Part shown: positions 8,609-13,399 of the stretch, one piece after another
Numbering within the stretch: position 1 is the first letter of the stretch
How the letters are laid out: every line of letters begins with the position of its first letter
Virus record (IMG/VR): IMGVR_UViG_3300043775_000956
Coordinates: 1 to 28,455 of that record
Source: a virus
Reading direction: 5' to 3' (one strand)
Length of the DNA stretch: 28,455 bases
Notes under the pieces: generated by a model
The model's input: the letters and a program-made list of their open reading frames with translations, nothing else
Database searches by the model: none
What the model was told of the DNA's origin: nothing
Program-made: the position numbers and the translations under genes

Positions 8609-8856
8609 TTTGTTTCCTTGCTTTTAGTATCATTTTTCTGAAATAAGCCATTATTGTGTTTGTGCGGATTGGTGTATTCAGCTCCGCTGTATTTACTCGC
8701 TGTTTTAATTGGCTTATCCAGCACAATATCAGTTAGCTCATTAATAATCGTAATCAGCTCATCGCTATGATAATCGGGCACGTCACTTTGCATAAAAACG
8801 TACATCTCTAAGCCAGATAATAATTTTAGGATGCGGAGTGCTTGTTCTTTACTCAT
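8605..8856 (-). CDS. Hypothetical protein, 83 aa
   Basis: This 83-residue protein is coupled by ATGA to dut downstream and to the small basic protein gene upstream. The first 50 residues look helical ([20 protein letters not shown] ... [11 protein letters not shown]); the last 30 are polar and probably disordered. No cysteine pairs or known motif are visible. Its position in front of dut does not by itself indicate function. Confidence 0.7.
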   Translation of the reverse strand: MSKEQALRILKLLSGLEMYVFMQSDVPDYHSDELITIINELTDIVLDKPIKTASKYSGAEYTNPHKHNNGLFQKNDTKSKETK

Positions 8857-9008
8857 CTGTAATCTCTGTAGTCATATCTGTTTAAAATAAAGTCCACATT
8901 AGCTGGACGACAATTTCTCAGTTTTAACAATGGGCTATCTAATTGCCTTTGAAATCTAGTTTTTAAACGCTTTTTAACTTTAGTTTTTTCATATCTCGGA
9001 ATGCTCAT
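8853..9008 (-). CDS. Small basic protein, 51 aa
   Basis: A longer frame to 9095 exists, but ATG 9008 is the better start because GGAGG lies six bases upstream. The longer version would fully overlap the gene at 8989-9180. The product is strongly basic (MSIPRYEKTKVKKRLKTRF...) with a CRPANVDFI segment and a Tyr/Arg/Asp tail. A small nucleic-acid-binding protein is conceivable. It overlaps the upstream gene by 20 bases and the downstream gene by ATGA. Confidence 0.58.
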   Translation of the reverse strand: MSIPRYEKTKVKKRLKTRFQRQLDSPLLKLRNCRPANVDFILNRYDYRDYR

Positions 9009-9180
9009 CGTCTTCCTCCTCATACTTTTCCAAAACATTATCAGCATCTTCGATTCTCGAATAGCATAAATCGTAGTCATCATTGTAATACGCATTACAG
9101 ATACCTCTTAAAACTGTAACCAGTTCATTGCGCTGACCAATCACTTTTCCTAATTCTTCTTCGTATAAATCATTTACCAT
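8989..9180 (-). CDS. Small acidic protein, 63 aa
   Basis: This 63-residue product starts at ATG 9180 with AGGAG upstream. It is predicted helical and strongly acidic at the end (YEEEDDEHSE), with two Cys. The acidic tail is encoded by the same bases that provide the GGAGG site for the next gene. Function is unknown. It overlaps the upstream 53-residue gene by 7 bases. Confidence 0.65.
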   Translation of the reverse strand: MVNDLYEEELGKVIGQRNELVTVLRGICNAYYNDDYDLCYSRIEDADNVLEKYEEEDDEHSEI

Positions 9181-9335
9181 TTTATTGCTCCTATTCTTTT
9201 TAGCACAGCATGGACTTTATGAGGGCGTTCTTTTATAAATATGTGCGTCATATTAATATCTCTAATAAACATCGCGTATTGAAAGCTGCGCCATTTCTCA
9301 TCGTTTCGATTGAATCCTTTTTGGCGTACTCTCAT
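9174..9335 (-). CDS. Small hypothetical protein, 53 aa
   Basis: ATG at 9335 with AGAGGA six bases upstream opens a 53-codon frame ending at 9174, overlapping the next start by 7 bases. The product (MRVRQKGFNRNDEKWRSF...) is basic and aromatic, with an amphipathic C-terminal half (FIKERPHKVHAVLKRIGAIKW). No domain is recognised. Strong binding site and operon packing are the support. Confidence 0.6.
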   Translation of the reverse strand: MRVRQKGFNRNDEKWRSFQYAMFIRDINMTHIFIKERPHKVHAVLKRIGAIKW

Positions 9336-9338
9336 AAA

Positions 9339-9494
9339 TCATCCTCTATCTTTAGGTAGCATTTGTCGTGCTTTATCATAAATTTGTTTAGCTTCCTCTA
9401 TTGACTCACCAGCTTGCCACGAATCCAAGACTTCTTCAAAGATATTCACCAACTCGTCAATATAATTCTGATATAAATATGATTCAAGACTCAT
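9339..9494 (-). CDS. Small acidic helical protein, 51 aa
   Basis: ATG at 9494 is preceded by GAGAGGTGG, and the 51-codon frame ends at TGA 9341-9339, four bases before the next start. The product (MSLESYLYQNYIDELVNIFEE...) is acidic in its first half and looks like two amphipathic helices. Function is unknown. Confidence 0.62.
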   Translation of the reverse strand: MSLESYLYQNYIDELVNIFEEVLDSWQAGESIEEAKQIYDKARQMLPKDRG

Positions 9495-9504
9495 AATCCA
9501 CCTC

Positions 9505-10125
9505 TCAATTGCATTTAGAGCTGCCGCAACATAAACAGACTTTGCAGTTGTCCATCATTACTGTAGCTTTCGTATTACACTCAACACACATGGTTGCATT
9601 AGCAGGGTACCCAGTTTCTTCACTGCCCATTACTTCTTCACGCTTTGCTTTGATAAACTTTTCCATGTGTTCGTCCACTTCAACTTTAATAACACCAGTT
9701 GCTATTAAATGTTGCTCAATCACACTCCCAATCTCAGCGACAAGCGATGGCATATACACACCACCACGTTTATAGTAGCCACCCTTTGGGTCAAACACAT
9801 TCTTGAGTTCTTCCACAAGAAACGTAGAATCACCACCTTTGCGCCATACAGCAGACACTAACCGAGTCATTGCCAAAACCCATTGGAAATGATCCATGTT
9901 CTTCGAGTTAATAAACATTTCGTAGGGATGGTGAACGCCATCAAGCACCATATCATTGATGGTTATGTAAAGCGCATGATCGGATTGTGGCGTTTTAATT
10001 TTATAAGTTGTACCAGTCAAGCAGTTTGGTCGCACTAAGTTTTCGTGCATGGTTTGTATGATTGCTGGCACGTCTTCTTTATCAACTACCTTGTAACTAA
10101 CAATTTTTTTATCTATTTTTAACAC
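9505..10125 (-). CDS. Stand-alone TSCPD domain, class II ribonucleotide reductase C-terminus-like
   Basis: The product matches the C-terminal part of B12-dependent (class II, NrdJ/NrdZ-type) ribonucleotide reductases. It has the TSCPD-type block with TYKIKTPQSDHALYITIND, HPYEMFINSKNMDHFQW, AVWRKGGDSTFLVEELKNVF and YMPSLVAEIGSVIEQH, then the C-terminal Cys-rich tail GYPANATMCVECNTKA ... CKVCLCCGSSKC. The roughly 600-residue catalytic barrel is absent, so it cannot reduce nucleotides alone. I prefer the GTG start at 10125, which has GGGAGA 8 bases upstream. ATG at 10140 gives 211 residues but has no visible binding site. It may assist a host or phage reductase in trans, because the tail cysteines of such enzymes normally recycle the active-site disulfide (family knowledge); the trans role is inference. 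Confidence 0.82.
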   Translation of the reverse strand: MLKIDKKIVSYKVVDKEDVPAIIQTMHENLVRPNCLTGTTYKIKTPQSDHALYITINDMVLDGVHHPYEMFINSKNMDHFQWVLAMTRLVSAVWRKGGDSTFLVEELKNVFDPKGGYYKRGGVYMPSLVAEIGSVIEQHLIATGVIKVEVDEHMEKFIKAKREEVMGSEETGYPANATMCVECNTKATVMMDNCKVCLCCGSSKCN

Positions 10126-10688
10126 AAAGTCATCTCCCATCTGGTTGGCATCAAAATGTGCCGGCTTAAAAATTCTCTGAAGTGCTGATTTTTACGTCTG
10201 CCCATGCCAGGCTTTTTTACTTGTTCAAAATTAATTTGCTTTAAATCCTTACACTGGTGTGCAAAGTCTGCTTTTTTGTAAAACCAATACGACATACCAC
10301 CAACGCTTCTTCGGATCCTTTTTTCTTTACGCATCTTTATGGATACATGACGATACTCAAGCTGGTTATCAATACAGTAATCCATCACAGTGGTTTCATC
10401 ATCACCAAAATGAATCACGCGCAGATTGTTTAGGCTTAAGTTTTTTGCATCGCCATCAACGTATTCACAAGTATCACCCTCGTCTGGCCAATATCCATGT
10501 GACATATAAATAGCGATCTTCCATGCCGAGTACATATTATGAAAATCAGCTTTACGAAGTGCTATCAATGCATGCTTGTTTTTAGTCACTAACTTTGCCG
10601 GTGAATCCGATTCGTTACGATAAAAATTTCCTGTTTTAGCACTGTACTTCACAATGCCTTTAATCGCTGTCAGTTCTTTGTTGTCCAT
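10119..10688 (-). CDS. Degenerate HNH/NUMOD-type protein
   Basis: The 189-residue product (start ATG 10688, GTGGAG six bases upstream; a GTG at 10700 is a weaker alternative) resembles phage HNH homing-type endonucleases. It has AWKIAIYMSHGYWP (55-68), then CEYVDGD (74-80) and NLSLNNLRV, the layout of the usual W-x-H-Y-G ... I-D-H-I-N-G-D ... N-N-x-x-N-L-R. The His of the HNH core (DH) appears replaced by Tyr (EY), so catalytic activity is doubtful and DNA binding is more likely. The C-terminus is basic and ends FLSRHILMPTRWEMTLC, similar to the end of the zinc-ribbon protein at 6835-7059. Its last codons overlap the next gene's start and contain its ribosome binding site. Confidence 0.7.
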   Translation of the reverse strand: MDNKELTAIKGIVKYSAKTGNFYRNESDSPAKLVTKNKHALIALRKADFHNMYSAWKIAIYMSHGYWPDEGDTCEYVDGDAKNLSLNNLRVIHFGDDETTVMDYCIDNQLEYRHVSIKMRKEKRIRRSVGGMSYWFYKKADFAHQCKDLKQINFEQVKKPGMGRRKNQHFREFLSRHILMPTRWEMTLC

Positions 10689-10920
10689 CAAAAACTCCAC
10701 TTACCACATCAAAAAAACGTATTCTGTCTGTTGCACTGAGCCTAGCTAGTGCCTTGTATAACTTTCTGGTTTCACCATTGTGCTGGCGCATGAGTCGTTT
10801 GCAATGTGCTTCAAAACGCTTATGGTTTAACTCATGCACCAGACCTAAAGTAAAAACTTCACTCGTAAACCTGTCGCGTAGGAATGGCGACAGGTTGATA
10901 AATATTTGACTAATGTTCAT
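10660..10920 (-). CDS. Hypothetical protein, 86 aa
   Basis: This 86-residue product begins at ATG 10920, overlapping the upstream stop as ATGA; the Shine-Dalgarno match is weak, so coupling probably matters. It is basic and helical (KRFEAHCKRLMRQHNGETRKLYKALARL), with one Cys. It could bind nucleic acid, but no family is recognised. It overlaps the HNH-like gene by 29 bases. Confidence 0.65.
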   Translation of the reverse strand: MNISQIFINLSPFLRDRFTSEVFTLGLVHELNHKRFEAHCKRLMRQHNGETRKLYKALARLSATDRIRFFDVVSGVFDGQQRTDSD

Positions 10921-11075
10921 CTTTGATGCTTCACTACATTAAAAATTGGTCGTTGTAGTTTGCACTTGTCGCATTCTCTATAACCGCGACTTTGATAAAT
11001 ACGCCAGTGATCGTGCTTGCATTCACTCTGTACTGGCGTTAACGCTTCAACTGGTTTTACTAATGGCACATCCAT
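10917..11075 (-). CDS. Small zinc-finger-like protein, 52 aa
   Basis: ATG at 11075 (GGTGGG upstream) opens a 52-codon frame ending in an ATGA overlap with the next gene. The product has a Cys/His cluster: ECKHDHW ... YRECDKCKLQRPIF. A CxHxxW-type knuckle followed by CxxC is a common layout in tiny phage zinc-finger proteins (recall). DNA or RNA binding is plausible. Confidence 0.65.
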   Translation of the reverse strand: MDVPLVKPVEALTPVQSECKHDHWRIYQSRGYRECDKCKLQRPIFNVVKHQR

Positions 11076-11137
11076 AAACCCACCAAAAATAAACATCCAA
11101 CATAAAAAAACAAAGCCGCCATATCATCAATCTCCAT
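11060..11137 (-). CDS. 25-residue single-pass membrane microprotein
   Basis: ATG at 11137 has GGTGGAG seven bases upstream. The 25-codon frame ends at TAG 11062-11060 and overlaps the next start by 16 bases. After MEIDDM, the product is one hydrophobic helix (AALFFYVGCLFLVGLWM). Such a short frame could be chance, but its binding site and its place between two coupled frames argue for translation. Confidence 0.42.
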   Translation of the reverse strand: MEIDDMAALFFYVGCLFLVGLWMCH

Positions 11138-11204
11138 CAGCGTACTCCACCAGAAAACAGACGATCATAACCACAATGCCTGTCCAAAAAATCAATTCGC
11201 CCAT
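11127..11204 (-). CDS. 25-residue single-pass membrane microprotein
   Basis: ATG at 11204 has a very strong GAGGAGGAGG just upstream. The 25-codon frame encodes MGEL followed by a hydrophobic helix (IFWTGIVVMIVCFLV) and an acidic end (EYADGD). It overlaps the upstream gene by 13 bases and the next by 11. The strong binding site makes this the better supported of the two adjacent microproteins. Function is unknown; a membrane regulator or holin-like role is speculation. Confidence 0.48.
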   Translation of the reverse strand: MGELIFWTGIVVMIVCFLVEYADGD

Positions 11205-11341
11205 TGTTCCTCCTCCTCTAATGCACGAAGCATTAATTTTAATTGCTGGATCTCTTTTAAAAGATCTAATTTAACCTTTTTGAGTTCCTTTTTGTTTTTC
11301 TGTGCCATTTGCAGGCGACTATAAACTTCATCTTTGGTCAT
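11192..11341 (-). CDS. Small coiled-coil protein, 49 aa
   Basis: ATG at 11341 overlaps the stop of the upstream membrane protein gene as ATGA; GGGGAG lies further upstream. The 49-residue product is one long charged helix (LKKVKLDLLKEIQQLKLMLRAL) ending in EEEEQWAN, a probable short coiled coil. The Glu run is the coding side of the strong binding site of the next gene. Function is unknown. Confidence 0.6.
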   Translation of the reverse strand: MTKDEVYSRLQMAQKNKKELKKVKLDLLKEIQQLKLMLRALEEEEQWAN

Positions 11342-11541
11342 CGCGTCACCATCTCCCCACGAACATTACGTTCCATTTCATACACGGAGTAAATCTTGTT
11401 GTCATGAATGATAAATTCACCAATACTGGTTTTAATTACTTCATAGTAATGGCGATGCATAGTTGCTACTGCTACAAATCCAACCAAGCCACCGGCTACA
11501 AATGATGCAATTAAGCACCAAATTATTGCGTTGTCTTTCAT
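11338..11541 (-). CDS. Small membrane-anchored protein, 67 aa
   Basis: The 67-residue product has a short charged start, one N-terminal transmembrane helix (IIWCLIASFVAGGLVGFVAVATM) with a Gly-rich core, then about 35 polar residues containing HRHYY and a beta-like FIIHDNKIYSVYE. ATG 11541 overlaps the upstream stop (ATGA) with GGAGTGG upstream. A membrane accessory such as a lysis or superinfection factor is possible, but nothing specific shows it. Confidence 0.68.
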   Translation of the reverse strand: MKDNAIIWCLIASFVAGGLVGFVAVATMHRHYYEVIKTSIGEFIIHDNKIYSVYEMERNVRGEMVTR

Positions 11542-11786
11542 TCTACCACTCCCGTTGCGTTGTCATTGCAGATAGCAGTAATGATTCTTGTCGGTCTTTT
11601 GCTCATTTGATATGCACCAACAGCAAACTGCCATTCCTGTTGCGCATTAGCACATGCCTGGCGGCTATCGTAAGGTATTGTTGTTGTTGTATAGGCAATG
11701 CGTTCAACTTGCGTTGTATGGCCTTTTTTGTCGATTGTGGTATCGACTGTTAAAAATGATAAAGTTAGTAAAAGAGTTGCGCTCAT
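11538..11786 (-). CDS. Small exported-type protein with two cysteines
   Basis: The 82-residue product starts with a hydrophobic segment (SATLLLTLSFLTV) like a signal peptide. A polar Thr-rich part and two Cys (QACANAQ and TAICNDN) about 37 residues apart follow. This build echoes the protein at 7876-8088. ATG at 11786 lies two bases after the previous stop (11789), and its stop is ATGA-coupled to the membrane protein that follows. An envelope location is inferred; function is unknown. Confidence 0.66.
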   Translation of the reverse strand: MSATLLLTLSFLTVDTTIDKKGHTTQVERIAYTTTTIPYDSRQACANAQQEWQFAVGAYQMSKRPTRIITAICNDNATGVVE

Positions 11787-11788
11787 GA

Positions 11789-12010
11789 CTATGCCTCAAA
11801 TTGTGATGTTGATTGATTAAGAATTTCCAGCTCTGCATGAATCTGTTTGCTGACTGTTTCAATAAACGCTTCCTGCTCATCCTTATCTGGAATGGCATGG
11901 GCAATGAAGCTAAGTCCACGCACAATCTCTGTGCAAACCAACGCCACATTGTGCGCTGGATCTTGTGAGTTGATTGCTTCTGCAATCATTTGGTTTATTG
12001 GGTTCATCAT
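11789..12010 (-). CDS. Hypothetical protein, 73 aa
   Basis: The 73-residue product begins at tandem ATGs (12010 and 12007), the first overlapping the upstream stop as ATGA, which makes it the likely start. It looks all-helical and mildly acidic (NQMIAEAINSQDPAHNVALV ... DKDEQEAFIETVSKQIHAEL). No motif is recognised. Confidence 0.68.
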   Translation of the reverse strand: MMNPINQMIAEAINSQDPAHNVALVCTEIVRGLSFIAHAIPDKDEQEAFIETVSKQIHAELEILNQSTSQFEA

Positions 12011-12153
12011 CTCATTGCCTTCTTTAAAATTTTACGGAGCCTGGTGTTTTCTTCCATTGCTTTGGAATGGAGTTTTGCCATCGCTAAAAAAAGCGCAAGC
12101 ATAATCAAATAGGCAACATTGCTGTCGTCTAGGAACTTTATAAATTCAATCAT
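12007..12153 (-). CDS. Small single-pass membrane protein, 48 aa
   Basis: ATG at 12153 opens a 48-codon frame ending in an ATGA overlap with the next gene. The product has a short amphipathic start, one transmembrane helix (VAYLIMLALFLAMA) and a basic coiled-coil-like tail (EENTRLRKILKKAMR). It is the first gene after the internal terminator at 12165-12189, and its own ribosome binding site is weak. Confidence 0.58.
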   Translation of the reverse strand: MIEFIKFLDDSNVAYLIMLALFLAMAKLHSKAMEENTRLRKILKKAMR

Positions 12154-12164
12154 CTTAGTATCTC

Positions 12165-12189
12165 AAAAAAAGCCACTCGTCTTAGCGGC
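12165..12189 (-). terminator. Intrinsic terminator inside the leftward early operon
   Basis: Read leftward, GCCGCT and AGTGGC form a 6-bp stem (one G-U pair) with a 6-base loop, followed by seven T. It lies between the 101-residue gene (stop at 12207) and the 48-residue gene, so it should reduce or gate expression of the downstream ~25 genes unless read through. Confidence 0.72.
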
Positions 12190-12206
12190 AGAGGTAGGAG
12201 TATTCG

Positions 12207-12512
12207 TTAAATCAGATCACGCAATTTGTAATCTGAGTGGAAATTGTCAATGGTGGTAGCACCATTATATATTTCAATAAAATTGTCATCGATATGCTCT
12301 GCGACAATGTCGAGCAGTCTTTCTGATGGCTTATTAACTGGATCGCCATCTTCATCAAAGATGGCAATGTTTTCAATATCGATTTCTCTTTCATCTTCTG
12401 CTTCGTGATGAAATGTAGCTTCTCTAAAGCTACCAGTTATTAACACTTTGACCTCAGCGGTCAATTCATAATTGTCATGCGTGACAATTTGGAAAGTGAT
12501 TTGTTCATACAT
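12207..12512 (-). CDS. Hypothetical acidic protein, 101 aa
   Basis: The 101-residue product starts at ATG 12512 with an excellent GGAGGTG. It is acidic and looks like a mixed alpha/beta fold: two N-terminal strands (EQITFQIVTHDNYELTAEV), an acidic middle (EDEREIDIENIAIFDEDGD) and a C-terminal helix (SERLLDIVAEHIDDNF). No known motif is seen. The strong binding site suggests high expression early. Confidence 0.72.
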   Translation of the reverse strand: MYEQITFQIVTHDNYELTAEVKVLITGSFREATFHHEAEDEREIDIENIAIFDEDGDPVNKPSERLLDIVAEHIDDNFIEIYNGATTIDNFHSDYKLRDLI

Positions 12513-12520
12513 AACACCTC

Positions 12521-12703
12521 CTACACAATAGCAGCAAGCATCACTGATGCTTTGCGTGGAAAGTGATGCCCATCGCGTTTGATGGTGTTAACAGTCGCAA
12601 CTGCACCAGATGCAATTGCTTGAGCGTGGGTGCGGAATGCAACCCACTGAAAAGATCCGTTTTGGTTAACGAATCCGCATACTGTTGTGTGTTTTTTGTT
12701 CAT
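12521..12703 (-). CDS. Hypothetical small protein, 60 aa
   Basis: The 60-residue product begins at ATG 12703 with AGGAG upstream. It is compact and Ala/Val-rich (THAQAIASGAVATVNTIKRDG) with a basic His/Pro segment. No family is recognised. The 5' leader contains a strong hairpin (12730-12755) that may matter for its expression. Confidence 0.62.
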   Translation of the reverse strand: MNKKHTTVCGFVNQNGSFQWVAFRTHAQAIASGAVATVNTIKRDGHHFPRKASVMLAAIV

Positions 12704-12729
12704 GTTGTTTACTCCTAAAAAGTTGGGCG

Positions 12730-12761
12730 AACTGGGCGCATGTTTACGCCCAGTTTTTTTT
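12730..12761 (+). terminator. Strong hairpin with T run on the + strand, opposite to the genes
   Basis: AACTGGGCG (12730-12738) and CGCCCAGTT (12747-12755) form a perfect 9-bp stem followed by eight T (12754-12761) on the + strand. It is therefore a rightward intrinsic terminator, yet all genes here run leftward. A second GTTGGGCG copy (12722-12729) could compete for the same partner in the leftward RNA. Confidence 0.7.
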
Positions 12762-12765
12762 GTTA

Positions 12766-12897
12766 TTAGATTAGTTTAAATGAAACCAATCTTTGTTCTT
12801 TAGCAAGCATTTCAAGAACACTTGAAATTTGGTTTATTGCAATTTCGCAAATTTCAATTTTTCCGCTTTTGTATTCAATTCTTACGTTTACTTTCAT
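12766..12897 (-). CDS. First gene of the leftward early operon, 43 aa
   Basis: ATG at 12897 (GGAG nine bases upstream) opens a 43-codon frame to TAA 12768-12766. The product (MKVNVRIEYKSGKIEICEIA...) looks like a beta hairpin followed by a helix (NQISSVLEMLAKEQ). It lies about 50 bases downstream of the promoter at 12957-12984. Promoter, binding site and position support it; function is unknown. Confidence 0.62.
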   Translation of the reverse strand: MKVNVRIEYKSGKIEICEIAINQISSVLEMLAKEQRLVSFKLI

Positions 12898-12956
12898 GAT
12901 TATTACTCCGATTTAGTTATTTTATTATTGTTTCGCCTTCTTGAAAGCGTGGTTAA

Positions 12957-12984
12957 ATAATAGCATACCTGTTCACGAAGTAAA
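12957..12984 (-). promoter_or_regulatory. Leftward early promoter 1
   Basis: Read leftward, -35 TTTACT (12984-12979), a 16-base spacer and -10 TATTAT (12962-12957) form a sigma70-type promoter driving 12897 to 6247. An AT tract containing seven consecutive A (read leftward) lies just upstream, like an UP element. Confidence 0.72.
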
Positions 12985-12998
12985 CATATTTTTTTATA
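12970..12998. promoter_or_regulatory. Operator-like element, copy 1
   Basis: The + strand holds a 17-bp imperfect dyad with outer arms TGTT and AACA (12970-12986), followed by TATTTTTTTATA (12987-12998). The 29 bases match 17403-17431 at 24 positions. The element overlaps the -35 box of the leftward promoter in the same register as copy 2. It is a likely repressor or activator site (inference). Confidence 0.68.
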
Positions 12999-13000
12999 TT

Positions 13001-13399
13001 TTAAACAATAGAATCTAGGAATGCGCTGTAAGCCGCGTCATATCCCAGTGCAACACAAACAAACGCACCGGCATCGTGTGCGGTTTTTAGATATTCAAGT
13101 TGCATCGGTTGCCACTTTGACTTGGTGTGATCCTGCCGTTTCATCTCGCAAACAAACGCTCTGCGGGTTGGAATAATAATGTCTGGTGCGCCTTTGGTCA
13201 TCCCTTCGGCTTTCTGTCGTGCTACCTGCTCCCAGGATCGCTTGCCTTCGTTTCTGATGTGCGTTGCAATTACTCCATAGGTGTCTGGGTATTCACGTCG
13301 CAATTGTGCAAAAAACGTAATTGCTTCGAGCGTTTCGCTTGGACAGTCACCACGATAAGCTGTGTTGCCATATACTTTAAGCCAAGGGGGGAATTTCAT
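13001..13399 (-). CDS. VRR-NUC domain nuclease
   Basis: The 132-residue product fits the VRR-NUC branch of the PD-(D/E)xK nucleases. The core is ATHIRNEGKRSW (45-56), GAPDIII with D73, FVCEMKR with E85 and K87, and the following WQPMQLEYL with Q100. In phages such stand-alone nucleases are thought to cut branched DNA (family knowledge). The start is ATG 13399, with only a weak upstream AGGA. It overlaps the helicase gene by 23 bases. It closes the recombination operon. Confidence 0.9.
   Translation of the reverse strand: MKFPPWLKVYGNTAYRGDCPSETLEAITFFAQLRREYPDTYGVIATHIRNEGKRSWEQVARQKAEGMTKGAPDIIIPTRRAFVCEMKRQDHTKSKWQPMQLEYLKTAHDAGAFVCVALGYDAAYSAFLDSIV

Noticed and set aside
8853-9095. 80-residue version of the basic protein starting at 9095
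   Set aside because: It would overlap the gene at 8989-9180 extensively and lacks a binding site, while ATG 9008 has GGAGG at ideal distance.
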